The notes under the pieces: generated by a model
The model's input: the letters and a program-made list of their open reading frames with translations, nothing else
Told to the model about the DNA's origin: nothing
Databases searched by the model: none
Program-made: the position numbers and the translations under genes
In this document: positions 43,978-52,442 of the stretch, piece by piece
Layout: every line of letters starts with the position of its first letter
How positions within the stretch are numbered: the stretch's first letter is position 1
Assembly (NCBI GenBank): GCA_023663145.1
Contig: JAMPHZ010000009.1
Location: forward strand, 1 to 64,000
Length of the DNA stretch: 64,000 nt
Source of the DNA: Odoribacter sp.
GTDB taxonomy: Bacteria > Bacteroidota > Bacteroidia > Bacteroidales > Muribaculaceae
Direction: 5' to 3'

Positions 43978-46169
43978 CAGCGGATAAACAAAAGTTCTCT
44001 ATATTTGGGCAGAGGCCACATTTCGTTATCTACCATCAGCTCGAGCTTGTCGATGTGACGGCGTATTATTTCCATGGGAGGAACCACAGTGTCATGGTAA
44101 GCTATGGCCTTTTCGCGTTCTCCGCTGAGGCGGTTGGCGGCTTTGCGGGCGCTTATCATGCGGTCGGTCTCGGTCTTGATAATATCCATGTGGTCGCTGA
44201 TTTTCTCAATAGTCTCAAGGTCATGTGACACTATTTTGGCTCCTTTGACTCCTGGAAACAGCTCCTTTACTTTGACTACATTGTCAACCAGTGCAGATTG
44301 GTAACGTGTGGCTACGGGTATCACATGATTGATGGCGAGATCGCCGAGCACGCGGGCTTCGATCTGCACTTTCTTCGTGTACATCTCCCATTTTACTTCG
44401 TTGCGAGCCTGCAACTCTATCTGTGACAGCACACCTGTGCGGCCGAACATTTCCACCGAAGATGGCTTCAGGTAGTTGTCAAAAATGCGCGGAGCCGATG
44501 TCTCGCAGTCAAGTCCACGCCGTGCCGCCTCAGCTTTCCATTGGTCGGAATATCCGTTGCCGTCGAAGTGTATCGCTTTGGACTCACGGGCCAGGCGGCG
44601 GAGTTCTTCAAGTATCGCATCCTCCTGCGTCGTGCCTGATTTTGTCCTTGCTATTACGGCATCATGGAATTTGTTGAGCTGGTCAGCTACAGCGGCGTTC
44701 AGCACTATCATTGCACACGCACAATTGGCTGAGGAGCCTACAGCGCGGAATTCAAATCTGTTGCCTGTGAAGGCGAATGGGGAAGTGCGGTTGCGGTCTG
44801 TATTATCAACCAATATCTCTGGAATCTGTGCCAATCCGAGTGATACGCCCTCCTTGCGGGCTATGTCGGCAAGTTGAGCGGCAGATGAGTTCTCAAGACG
44901 TTCCAATATATCGGCTATTGCCTTACCTGTGAATATTGATATGATGGCAGGTGGGGCCTCATTGGCTCCGAGACGGTGACAGTTGGTAGCACTCATGATA
45001 GATGCCTTGAGCAGTCCGTTGTGTGCGTGTACAGCAGCCATCACGTTGATTACAAAGGTGAGGAACTGAAGATTTTCCTTGGCAGTCTTTCCGGGTGCAA
45101 ACAGCATGGCTCCGCGGTCGGTGCCGAGACTCCAGTTGTTGTGCTTCCCTGATCCGTTGATGCCTGCGAATGGTTTTTCGTGCAGAAGCACCCTGAAGTT
45201 GTGGCGGCGTGCCACCTCACCCATAAGTGTCATCAGAAGCAGGTTGTGATCGTTGGCGAGGTTGGTTTCCTCGAAGATAGGAGCGAGCTCGAACTGGTTG
45301 GGTGCCACTTCGTTATGACGCGTTTTGACGGGTATACCCAATTTATGTGCCTCTATCTCGAGATCGAGCATGAATGCCTCCACGCGTGATGGGATAGCGC
45401 CGAAGTAGTGGTCTTCAAGCTGTTGGTTCTTGGCGCTTTCGTGGCCCATTAGAGTGCGGCCGGTGAGCACAAGGTCAGGGCGTGCTGAGTAAAGGGCCTC
45501 GTCGACAAGGAAATATTCCTGTTCCCAACCTAAGTATGACTTTACATGCTTTACTTCAGGATCAAAGAAGCGTGCCACCTTGGTTGCGGCTATGTCTACG
45601 GCATTGAGGGCGCGGAGCAGGGGCGTTTTGTAGTCGAGGCATTCTCCGGTATACGAGATAAAGATTGTGGGGATGCAAAGTGTGCCGTCAAGGATGAATG
45701 CAGGCGACGATATGTCCCATGCCGAGTATCCGCGCGCCTCGAATGTGTTGCGGATACCTCCGTTAGGGAATGACGAGGCGTCAGGTTCCTGTTGAACGAG
45801 CAGCTTGCCTGAAAACTCTTCCACTATGCCTCCTTTTCCGTCAAGCTCCACGAATGCATCGTGTTTCTCTGCAGTACCGTCGGTCAGCGGGTGGAACCAA
45901 TGGGTATAGTGGCGGGCGCCGTTGTCGACAGCCCACCGTTTCATACCGTCGGCCACGCCGTCGGCGAGTTTACGGTCGATAGGACGTTTTTCTTCGATCG
46001 CTCTCACAAGTTCGTCGTAGATTGGCTTGGGCAGGTATTTATACATTGCCTGGCGGTTGAATACCGCTTTCCCGAAATACGTGTCAGGCCGCTGGGCCGG
46101 TATCTCTACTGCAACGGCTTTGCGGTCGAAGGCTTCTTCGACTACTTTAAATCTCAAAGAGGTAGACAT
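43977..46169 (-). CDS. glnN: Type III glutamine synthetase
   Basis: A 730-residue enzyme, dodecameric in known members, that makes glutamine from glutamate and ammonia with ATP; it is the main GS form in Bacteroidales. Recognisable GSIII segments are YLGWEQEYFLVDEAL, GRTLMGHESAKNQQLEDHYF and RHNEVAPNQFELAPIFE, and a late FRAVGSSANCA. The start was set at ATG 46169 (usual length about 730); the frame continues to a TTG at 46232. It heads glnN-purF-like-pepO. A leader of about 160 bases lies between the -7 box at 46337 and the start, which leaves room for nitrogen-dependent control. Confidence 0.96.
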   Translation of the reverse strand: MSTSLRFKVVEEAFDRKAVAVEIPAQRPDTYFGKAVFNRQAMYKYLPKPIYDELVRAIEEKRPIDRKLADGVADGMKRWAVDNGARHYTHWFHPLTDGTAEKHDAFVELDGKGGIVEEFSGKLLVQQEPDASSFPNGGIRNTFEARGYSAWDISSPAFILDGTLCIPTIFISYTGECLDYKTPLLRALNAVDIAATKVARFFDPEVKHVKSYLGWEQEYFLVDEALYSARPDLVLTGRTLMGHESAKNQQLEDHYFGAIPSRVEAFMLDLEIEAHKLGIPVKTRHNEVAPNQFELAPIFEETNLANDHNLLLMTLMGEVARRHNFRVLLHEKPFAGINGSGKHNNWSLGTDRGAMLFAPGKTAKENLQFLTFVINVMAAVHAHNGLLKASIMSATNCHRLGANEAPPAIISIFTGKAIADILERLENSSAAQLADIARKEGVSLGLAQIPEILVDNTDRNRTSPFAFTGNRFEFRAVGSSANCACAMIVLNAAVADQLNKFHDAVIARTKSGTTQEDAILEELRRLARESKAIHFDGNGYSDQWKAEAARRGLDCETSAPRIFDNYLKPSSVEMFGRTGVLSQIELQARNEVKWEMYTKKVQIEARVLGDLAINHVIPVATRYQSALVDNVVKVKELFPGVKGAKIVSHDLETIEKISDHMDIIKTETDRMISARKAANRLSGEREKAIAYHDTVVPPMEIIRRHIDKLELMVDNEMWPLPKYRELLFIR

Positions 46170-46336
46170 AATAATTGTATATATTGGAACTTTTGTGGCT
46201 AATTGGCAATGACTTGTTTCCCATGGCGTCAAGCAACAAAAAACGCGTCAAAATGCATTGACCGGCTTTTACCGGCGACCTCGCATCTGTGACGCATTGT
46301 GAAATCAGGAATATAGTCCATTGTTATAAAGATGCG

Positions 46337-46344
46337 CAAAGTTA
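46337..46344 (-). promoter_or_regulatory. -7 element of glnN
   Basis: TAACTTTG on the minus strand, 168 bases before the glnN start. A TTTG at the right distance is not seen, so this is a -7-only match. Confidence 0.4.
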
Positions 46345-46578
46345 CAAAATTTATCGCACAGGCAGGCGTTATTAACAATAATTCACACGTATTAATCACC
46401 GATCATGTTTTTGGAGGATTCGGCAGTATGATATGTGCATTATTTATACTACAGATTTAAATGGCGAGTAACCCTATCCATTCTGCACTACATCTAAAAT
46501 ACCGATGTCGCACTATACAATGAGACGATATTTCCCTGAGATTACAGATCCGCATTGTTCATGAGGGTGGGGATGTAG

Positions 46579-46755
46579 ATCTGCAAAGTTGCCTATCGCT
46601 ATGAACGTATCAGCTACGATAAAGAGGGCATTCAGAATATGATGCTCCGCGAAGAAGCGATGATGGTAGGTACACAACAAGAGCAAGACAACATCAAGCG
46701 AATGGTTGTCAAAACGGAGCGGATCCGGCACGCTGAACGCACCCATACCTACTTC
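46579..46755 (+). pseudogene. Possible remnant of an unidentified gene
   Basis: A plus-strand frame opens after a TAG at 46576 and reads YRYERISYDKEGIQ, then MMLREEAMMVGTQQEQDNIK, then RMVVKTERIRHAERTHT. The Lys/Glu/Arg-rich, helix-forming composition is unlike the surrounding noncoding DNA. It then continues into low-quality sequence ending at about 46899. There is no convincing start or domain, so it is either a decayed piece of a larger gene or a chance frame. I do not recognise the family. Confidence 0.3.
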
Positions 46756-46854
46756 TGCCCCTCAGACAACTGGACTCCCGAATCCAAATCAGTTTGGCAA
46801 TCATCAATTTGGATTCTAACCATACTATCTCAAGATAATATATCCTCAAATAGC

Positions 46855-46891
46855 AGTCAGCCCCCGACTTCACGCCGGGTGCTGACTCTTT
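46855..46891. terminator. Terminator of the outer-membrane barrel gene
   Basis: Stem AGTCAGC (46855-46861) with GCTGACT (46881-46887) and an inner CCCG...CGGG pairing. It lies 18 bases past the barrel gene stop on the minus strand. Confidence 0.65.
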
Positions 46892-46908
46892 TAGTATGAG
46901 AAGCTGTT

Positions 46909-48996
46909 TTATTTCAAGATTGCAGACGATGCACCCGATTGTTCTCCAACTTCATTATTCCGACTTACCTTCTTGCCGTACCCAAATGTATAGGTGACAG
47001 AAAAATTAAGGTTGAAGTGAGCGGTGGTTCCGAATGAAGTTACAAGTTCCTTATAGATTGGCGTTGCAAATTCCTTGGTGGCTGATACCCATGAAGTTCT
47101 GAATGGATTTGATATTCCTGTTCTTATGTTCAAATCCGATTTACTCCAACCCGCACTGAATTGCAACTGACTACGATCTTTGTATATTGTGCCTGAATTA
47201 GTCCATAGGGTTCTGTTTTTCATTTCATAAAATCCTGAAAAATAAAAGTTTTCTAAATAGTAAATTGCGGAGCAAGATAAAGCAAATGGGTTATACGTTA
47301 TGTTGTAATATCCTGTGCTTTTGTATAGGAATTGCGACGGCATAATCTGTAATTGCAAATTGCCATTCAATAAATTAGCGGTGACAGCGAGACCTATCTG
47401 GGTTCTGTAATGGTTGCCGTCATTCTCATAATGGCGAAGTATGGCATCCCAGTCCTTATATGGTGTGTAAATAGGCATATATCGGTCAAAGATGCCGTAG
47501 AACTGTGCGAAGGGAGAGAATTGAAGCCAACCGTTGGGTATCCAATTATAGCCAAGGTTGGCCATAAAATTGGGTGAATATTTAAGATTCGGATTCCCAC
47601 AATAATACATCATCTCATTCTCCTGCAAAATATTGGGACTTTTAAGATTGGCGTTCATTGGCTCTTTGGAATAGGACAATGATATATTAAGGGAGTGCTT
47701 TTGATTTGGAGACCATCCTAAATTAGCACTTGCAAACGGATATACTTCCGTTTCTGACTCAGCGTTAGTAATGTTACGCTCACCTCGGACTCCCAAAAGC
47801 AAATCGGCAGTTATTCTATCCGTATAATAGCCATATTGAATGGATGCACCTCCATAAGACTCTTTTATCCTGTCGGCATAAACGGTCGTGCCAGAATAAT
47901 CTACCTTATAGTTGGAATGCCCACCAAAACCTCTTACAAACAAGTAATGAACATCGGCAAGTATCTTGCGCCCCATAGCCATAACGGAGGCCGCATAACT
48001 ATCTTCCTTAGCAATGTTGTTGATGATGCTCTCATCAGATGTGTAACAGTTATTTTGATTGTTATGACTGTAGCTTGCCTTAGGTGTTATTGTGAGATAA
48101 TATTGATTGGAAAGATTGAAGTTGAAATTGCCGTTATATGATACTGTTCTTGCCATTGAACTGTTTGCTGATGAATAATTCTGCGGCAGGAAGATTTCGG
48201 GTGAAAAGTGTAGTAAACCTTCTGCCGAACTATGCGGGGTCTCTTGAAATGTAAACGCCACAGTATTCTTCATCTGAAAGCCTCTTTTTGAATAGGATGC
48301 TCGGAAAGACATAGGCAGAATGTTCTGTGTATACCGCGAAGCCTCCGGTGTCTGTAAGCGATTGATCCAAGAACGTGAATTTTCAACATCTGTCAGCAAA
48401 TATTGACTTTCGTTTTCATTGGCAATATGATGATTGTTAAAATTGCGGCTTCCGACGAAAATGTCGTATGTCATCTTTTTGTATGTAAATTTGGAATACA
48501 CAGATGCCGTGCTTGACAAGCCTATAAAGAATTTCTCACCAAGCGACAACTTTGTATAGCCCCCATAAACATACGGTTGAACTATGATATTGACAATATT
48601 TCTCTCACCCAAGAAGCGCTGGTCAGAAGGGGAGTAGAAATACTCAACCTTACGAACATCTGACGTCCTTAGGCCTTCCAGTTCTTCTGCTGAAGCCTTA
48701 GTGTAATTGATATAGATTGATACGGACTCACCCGTGTTAGTGGTGACGTTATCGTCAGCGAGACTAACTTTGATTTGTGGAATAGCCATACGCCGTAACA
48801 AGTCAATGCCATTTTGAGCGGTGTTCTTTTGCTTACTCGAAGGGATGAAGTAAACACCTCCGGCGTCAGTTCGGTTCAGATTAGCCTTGACAACAACTTC
48901 GTCAAGCTGCCGTGGCGCAATACTGTCGTTGTTTTGGGCATGTAAGCCCCCCGTGCCCATCCATACGAGGATGGCACAAATAAAAAATACTCTCAT
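46909..48996 (-). CDS. Outer-membrane beta-barrel protein (TonB-receptor-like, OMP_b-brl_3 type)
   Basis: A 695-residue outer-membrane protein. A signal peptide (1-20, HAQ) is followed by QLDEVVVKANLNRTDAGGVYFIPSS, then a plug-like segment (about 45-130, IDLLRRMAIPQIKVSLADD, VEYFYSPSDQRFLGERNIVNI). A large barrel with many Tyr/Asn-rich strands follows. It lacks the CarboxypepD-like domain that usually precedes this family. Composition is richer in Asn, Ser and Tyr (AT-rich codons) than its housekeeping neighbours, hinting at a different history. It is the last gene of an ECF sigma module and starts 12 bases after the DUF6108-like gene. Confidence 0.82.
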   Translation of the reverse strand: MRVFFICAILVWMGTGGLHAQNNDSIAPRQLDEVVVKANLNRTDAGGVYFIPSSKQKNTAQNGIDLLRRMAIPQIKVSLADDNVTTNTGESVSIYINYTKASAEELEGLRTSDVRKVEYFYSPSDQRFLGERNIVNIIVQPYVYGGYTKLSLGEKFFIGLSSTASVYSKFTYKKMTYDIFVGSRNFNNHHIANENESQYLLTDVENSRSWINRLQTPEASRYTQNILPMSFRASYSKRGFQMKNTVAFTFQETPHSSAEGLLHFSPEIFLPQNYSSANSSMARTVSYNGNFNFNLSNQYYLTITPKASYSHNNQNNCYTSDESIINNIAKEDSYAASVMAMGRKILADVHYLFVRGFGGHSNYKVDYSGTTVYADRIKESYGGASIQYGYYTDRITADLLLGVRGERNITNAESETEVYPFASANLGWSPNQKHSLNISLSYSKEPMNANLKSPNILQENEMMYYCGNPNLKYSPNFMANLGYNWIPNGWLQFSPFAQFYGIFDRYMPIYTPYKDWDAILRHYENDGNHYRTQIGLAVTANLLNGNLQLQIMPSQFLYKSTGYYNITYNPFALSCSAIYYLENFYFSGFYEMKNRTLWTNSGTIYKDRSQLQFSAGWSKSDLNIRTGISNPFRTSWVSATKEFATPIYKELVTSFGTTAHFNLNFSVTYTFGYGKKVSRNNEVGEQSGASSAILK

Positions 48997-49008
48997 ATCG
49001 TTATGTGG

Positions 49009-49392
49009 TTATTTGAAAGCTTTTAATTCTGACTGTACAAAGAGATGGACATATCCCGAGGTTGTCCACCAAACCCCGACATTTATGATACAGCCATTAT
49101 TAGGAATATTCAGAATAATATACTCTTTACCGTTTTTATAGCCTTCCACAACATTGGTGGCTCTCGTTTTGTCCTGTTCAACGAGTCTCCTTATTTCAGA
49201 AAGCAAACGAGGATCGCTGGATGCTGTTACGCTCCTGAAATAATTATCATCGCTTTTGTTGCTTACAACCTTATGACCCTCAGTGCGAATGTCATTTCGT
49301 GAGAATATCATTTCGCACGCCAGACGCGGAGGAGTGGCATAACATATTGATATAAAACTTACGAGGAACAAACTTAATATAAATCTTTTCAT
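49009..49392 (-). CDS. Small exported protein, DUF6108-like
   Basis: A 127-residue protein with a cleavable signal peptide (1-19, CYA-TPP). The central motif LVEQDKTRATNVVEGYKNGKEYIILNI and the later CIINVGVWW...VHLFVQS recall the DUF6108 family of small Bacteroidetes periplasmic proteins; the name is by recall of motif and is not certain. Two Cys (one in LACEM, one in NNGCI) may pair. It lies five bases after the anti-sigma-like gene and 12 before the outer-membrane barrel, so it is part of an envelope-sensing unit. Confidence 0.55.
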   Translation of the reverse strand: MKRFILSLFLVSFISICYATPPRLACEMIFSRNDIRTEGHKVVSNKSDDNYFRSVTASSDPRLLSEIRRLVEQDKTRATNVVEGYKNGKEYIILNIPNNGCIINVGVWWTTSGYVHLFVQSELKAFK

Positions 49393-49397
49393 GGCTC

Positions 49398-49877
49398 TTA
49401 TTCTATTATGTCGTTCATGTATTGTTCGCTGAGTCGTTGTTCATTCTCTGCGTCTTTAATTATTGACCGAAACATATTCATTGTTTCCTCTTCGGTGTCA
49501 TTAATCACAGTTTGAGCTACATAACCTGTAAGCTCTTTACCGTCAACGCAGACATAAACATTCTGCTCCCGAACTTCGGTCTGAGGAATCATAAAACAAT
49601 ACACGGCACTAATTGCTATCGTTGCAACGCAAGCAGCAATTCCAGCATATCTTAAAACTCGGTGTCCAGTTCTTTTAATGGTATTGGCATTGGAATGAGC
49701 TATCAGTGTGCTAAGCCCCATTAATGAACGAGCCTCAGTAATAATTGGTGTTGTATGGTCAGAACATAATAGAATAAGTTCCAACTCCTTTTCCTGTAGC
49801 CGGGAAAGGCGACAATCTAAATATGCCTGGCATAACTGTTCAATTTCTTGAATGGTCAGCATTTCTTTAGTTTCCAT
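49398..49877 (-). CDS. Anti-sigma-like single-pass membrane protein
   Basis: A 159-residue protein. The N-terminal cytosolic part (about 1-70) has a helical LTIQEIEQLCQAYLDCRLS region like the sigma-binding end of Bacteroidetes anti-sigma proteins. A single membrane segment follows (about 76-98, YAGIAACVATIAISAVYCFM), then a short periplasmic tail. There is no FecR domain. It starts at ATG 49877, one base from the sigma gene stop; a GTG at 49901 inside the sigma gene is an alternative start. Its place after an ECF sigma gene strongly suggests that it holds that sigma at the membrane. Confidence 0.6.
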   Translation of the reverse strand: METKEMLTIQEIEQLCQAYLDCRLSRLQEKELELILLCSDHTTPIITEARSLMGLSTLIAHSNANTIKRTGHRVLRYAGIAACVATIAISAVYCFMIPQTEVREQNVYVCVDGKELTGYVAQTVINDTEEETMNMFRSIIKDAENEQRLSEQYMNDIIE

Positions 49878-49878
49878 A

Positions 49879-50340
49879 CTACATTTTATTATAAAGTTCA
49901 CGCATCTTTTTTCTTGCTCGGCTCATATTCATCCTTACAGCATCTATACTCATATTCAGACGTTCGGCTATAACATCATATTCGAGTTCGTCTATGGTTG
50001 ACATCTGAAATATCTTTCTTTGCAATGGTGTTAATGAAGCAAATAATAAAGATTTTATTTTTTCAGTCTCATCAATAATATTATTATCACTCGCCTTATC
50101 ACATTCAGAAATAGGTATGAAATACCGCTTCCGCTTAAGTTTGTTAAGACAAATATTTCTAAGAATTACAAACAGTCGGAAACGTGCTTCCTCTGAACAT
50201 GCCGGGACTCTATCGCTCCATAGGTTGCAAACAGCATCCTGTACTGCATCATCAGCATCCATTTCGTCCTTAAGGAAATGGAAGGCGACTTGATGCAGTT
50301 TCTCCAAGAGCTGGCTACCTATGAAGTTTTCGGGTCTCAT
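49879..50340 (-). CDS. ECF-type RNA polymerase sigma factor
   Basis: A 153-residue sigma-70 family protein. Region 2 (about 10-75) contains FLKDEMDADDAVQDAVCNLW and RLFVILRNICLNKLKR. Region 4 (about 100-150) contains LTPLQRKIFQMSTIDELEYD and the recognition helix IAERLNMSIDAVRMNMSRARKKMRE. The order sigma, membrane protein, exported protein, outer-membrane barrel is that of a surface-signalling regulon. No sigma-ABfr promoter with both boxes is seen upstream, as expected if it is autoregulated. Confidence 0.9.
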   Translation of the reverse strand: MRPENFIGSQLLEKLHQVAFHFLKDEMDADDAVQDAVCNLWSDRVPACSEEARFRLFVILRNICLNKLKRKRYFIPISECDKASDNNIIDETEKIKSLLFASLTPLQRKIFQMSTIDELEYDVIAERLNMSIDAVRMNMSRARKKMRELYNKM

Positions 50341-50755
50341 ATACTAATAATACAACGTTTGATGCAATTCATAACATAAGGAACTCCAATATTACAAAAA
50401 TAAATTGAATCCGCATTTGTACCGTTGGCAAGATGACTGAATTAGTCCTTGTGTGAAATTTGGTTTGGTTCGGGCTTTATATATGCCCGTATAAACCTAA
50501 ACCAATATAGGTATAAAGGCTTGGCAAAAGAAAAAAGGGTTGGGTGCGGAGTAGGAGGAAAGTGTTGATGTGAGACTCAGTTCATAAAGCTTCCTCAAAT
50601 ATCGTTCAGAGCGTTTGTGCCCAAGAATGCTTTATTTCCGACTTTGCAATATATATGCCTAAACACAGGCTTTTTACTATGCGCCCAGATCTGGGCATGT
50701 CCGTCATGTGACAAAAGAAAGCCCGCTGATTTTTTCAGTGGGCTTGTCTGTCTCT
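50341..50755. other. Intergenic region upstream of the first ECF module
   Basis: 415 bases without an intact gene. It holds the terminator of tRNA-Ser (50719-50745), a 14-base palindrome GCCCAGATCTGGGC (50683-50696), and a TATTTTTG box at 50395-50402 on the minus strand, 54 bases before the sigma gene, without a -33 partner. A reading frame across the tRNA is a shadow. Confidence 0.5.
50719..50745 (-). terminator. Terminator of tRNA-Ser
   Basis: An 11-base stem AAGCCCACTGA/TCAGCGGGCTT (one G-T pair), loop AAAAA, then TCTTTT on the minus strand. It is ten bases after the tRNA 3' end. Confidence 0.8.
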
Positions 50756-50843
<88 letters not shown>

Positions 50844-50859
50844 TTGTGGTTTGCGTGTG

Positions 50860-50890
50860 CAAAGTTACGACATTTTTTTGTATCTGCAAT
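50860..50890 (-). promoter_or_regulatory. sigma-ABfr-type promoter of tRNA-Ser
   Basis: ATTG (50887-50890), 19-base spacer and TAACTTTG (50860-50867) on the minus strand, 16 bases before the tRNA. Confidence 0.7.
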
Positions 50891-50909
50891 ACTTTTGACG
50901 ATTTTTTTG

Positions 50910-50917
50910 TAACTTTG
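50910..50917 (+). promoter_or_regulatory. -7 element of the GT4 glycosyltransferase gene
   Basis: TAACTTTG on the plus strand, 22 bases before the ATG. The -33 candidates (TTTTG at 50893-50897) are spaced too close, so only the -7 is secure. Confidence 0.5.
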
Positions 50918-50939
50918 CAGTGATTTTTATGAAAATGGA

Positions 50940-51971
50940 ATGAAAATTTGTCATGTGATATGGGGATTGACATATGGTGGCATCGAAACCATGGTTGTCA
51001 ATATCGCTAATGAGCAGTCGAGATTGGGGCATCAGGTGTCAATTCTGGTGCTAAATGATATAGTATGTCAAGACCTGGTCAAACGTATCAGCGATGAGGT
51101 CGAAGTTATAAAGTTGAATCGCCCTTGCGGATCCCATAATCCCATCCATGTCATAAATATGAACATCGCTTTGCATCGGATTAATGCTGATGTCACGCAC
51201 TTCCATCATGTGAATATCGCGAGATATGTTTTTAAACCATTTCTAAAACGGTGGTTTACTACACATCACACTACATGGCGTAACAATCTGGCTCCATATT
51301 TCAAGGATAATCCACGACTTTTTGCAATATCTCCTGAGGTACAGCGTGATGTAAGATCAAACTCAGGCATAGAATCCACGGTGGTGATGAATGGTATTGA
51401 GTGCGATAAGTTCAAAGTGCGATTAGGTGAATACCATAGGCCTTTTCGGATTGTACAGGTGGGAAGACTCCTTTTTAATGTCAAAGGACAAGATTTGACT
51501 TTGGAGGCGATCGAGCGTTTATATGCCGATGGTTACGATATCAGAGTCGACTTCATAGGAGCAGGCGACGCTGAGGGTGCAATGCGCGAGATGATAACTG
51601 TATTAGGTCTTGAGAATGTTGCTGTAATTGATGGCGCGAGGACTCAGGATTATCTGCAGGAACATTTATGCGATTATGATTTGTTGGTGCAACCTTCCAG
51701 GATAGAGGGTTTTGGGCTTACTGTAGCGGAAGCTATGGCTGCCGGGGTACCTGTAGTTGTTTCCGATCTGCCGGCACTTGTCGATGTCGTTGATGGCGGC
51801 AGATGTGGATATATCTTCAGAAGCGGATCATCATGTGATCTGGCAGCAAATATAGCAAAGGTAATGGCGCACCGTGATGAAGGGATGATTGCAAGGGCAC
51901 GGGAGCGTGTCAGCTCTCTTTATGATGTTTCCACTACAGCTGCCCGTTACCTTGAGCTATACGATGCCTGA
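50940..51971 (+). CDS. GT4-family glycosyltransferase
   Basis: A 343-residue GT-B enzyme. The N-terminal domain opens with HVIWGLTYGGIETMVVNIA, which is the Gly-rich acceptor loop, and has HFHHVNIARY. The C-terminal nucleotide-sugar domain shows RIVQVGRLLFNVKGQDL and the E-x7-E segment EGFGLTVAEAMAAGVPVV. Retaining transferases of this type add hexoses or hexosamines to surface glycans; donor and acceptor are unknown. It is a single plus-strand gene; its TGA directly abuts the stop codon of the convergent DUF4252 gene. Confidence 0.9.
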   Translation: MKICHVIWGLTYGGIETMVVNIANEQSRLGHQVSILVLNDIVCQDLVKRISDEVEVIKLNRPCGSHNPIHVINMNIALHRINADVTHFHHVNIARYVFKPFLKRWFTTHHTTWRNNLAPYFKDNPRLFAISPEVQRDVRSNSGIESTVVMNGIECDKFKVRLGEYHRPFRIVQVGRLLFNVKGQDLTLEAIERLYADGYDIRVDFIGAGDAEGAMREMITVLGLENVAVIDGARTQDYLQEHLCDYDLLVQPSRIEGFGLTVAEAMAAGVPVVVSDLPALVDVVDGGRCGYIFRSGSSCDLAANIAKVMAHRDEGMIARARERVSSLYDVSTTAARYLELYDA

Positions 51972-52442
51972 TCAGTGGATGCTTATGTTGGCATATCTGC
52001 TCAGTAGGGTGGGTATATGTATTTTTCCGCTTATATACAGCAGTTCGTACTCAAATCCATCTTCATTGATTATGAATAGTTGATCGCTGTATTCGTCTTT
52101 TACAGGTGTACTTATATATATCAGGCATAAGTCATCCTCATCTTTTGTCTCAAGAATGAGTTCAAGGTTTAATTTATCAAGGATAGCCTGACATTTTCCT
52201 CGGACTTCTGTTATGTTTGATTCGGCATTGATTATTTCAATTTGCCGTACTTCATGCACAAAGTCTCCGTTGATGCCGTATCCTGCCGGCCGTAACTCGC
52301 TGCCGATTGAGCTCATTAGCTGGCTTCCCATGTATACCGTCGATACTCCATTCAGTTTTGATGCATCTTCAAACAGACGTTGTGCGTTGCATGCCAGATT
52401 TACTGAAGTGATGGCCAAAATTAGTATAATTATATGTTTCAT
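51972..52442 (-). CDS. DUF4252-like exported protein
   Basis: A 156-residue protein with a signal peptide whose end has Cys18 (VNLACNAQ), so it may be a lipoprotein or a cleaved periplasmic protein. The motifs NGVSTVYMGSQLMSSI, VRQIEIINAESNI and the later YELLYISGKIHIPTLL match the DUF4252 pattern common in Bacteroidetes. The function of that family is unknown. It overlaps the upstream membrane protein gene by four bases, so it belongs to the second ECF module. Confidence 0.7.
   Translation of the reverse strand: MKHIIILILAITSVNLACNAQRLFEDASKLNGVSTVYMGSQLMSSIGSELRPAGYGINGDFVHEVRQIEIINAESNITEVRGKCQAILDKLNLELILETKDEDDLCLIYISTPVKDEYSDQLFIINEDGFEYELLYISGKIHIPTLLSRYANISIH

Larger units (their letters stand above)
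46170..46908. other. Long intergenic region: glnN leader and a gene remnant
   Basis: 739 bases. The part up to about 46336 is the glnN leader, with a CCGG-CTTTTA-CCGG hairpin (near 46262-46275). About 46400-46850 is AT-rich with no intact gene. Within it a plus-strand frame of about 60 codons has coding character (see the pseudogene entry). The rest is unexplained. Confidence 0.5.

Noticed and set aside
46513..46746. A 77-codon minus-strand frame in the glnN-barrel gap
   Set aside because: Runs opposite the better coding-like plus-strand remnant and has no start signal or domain.
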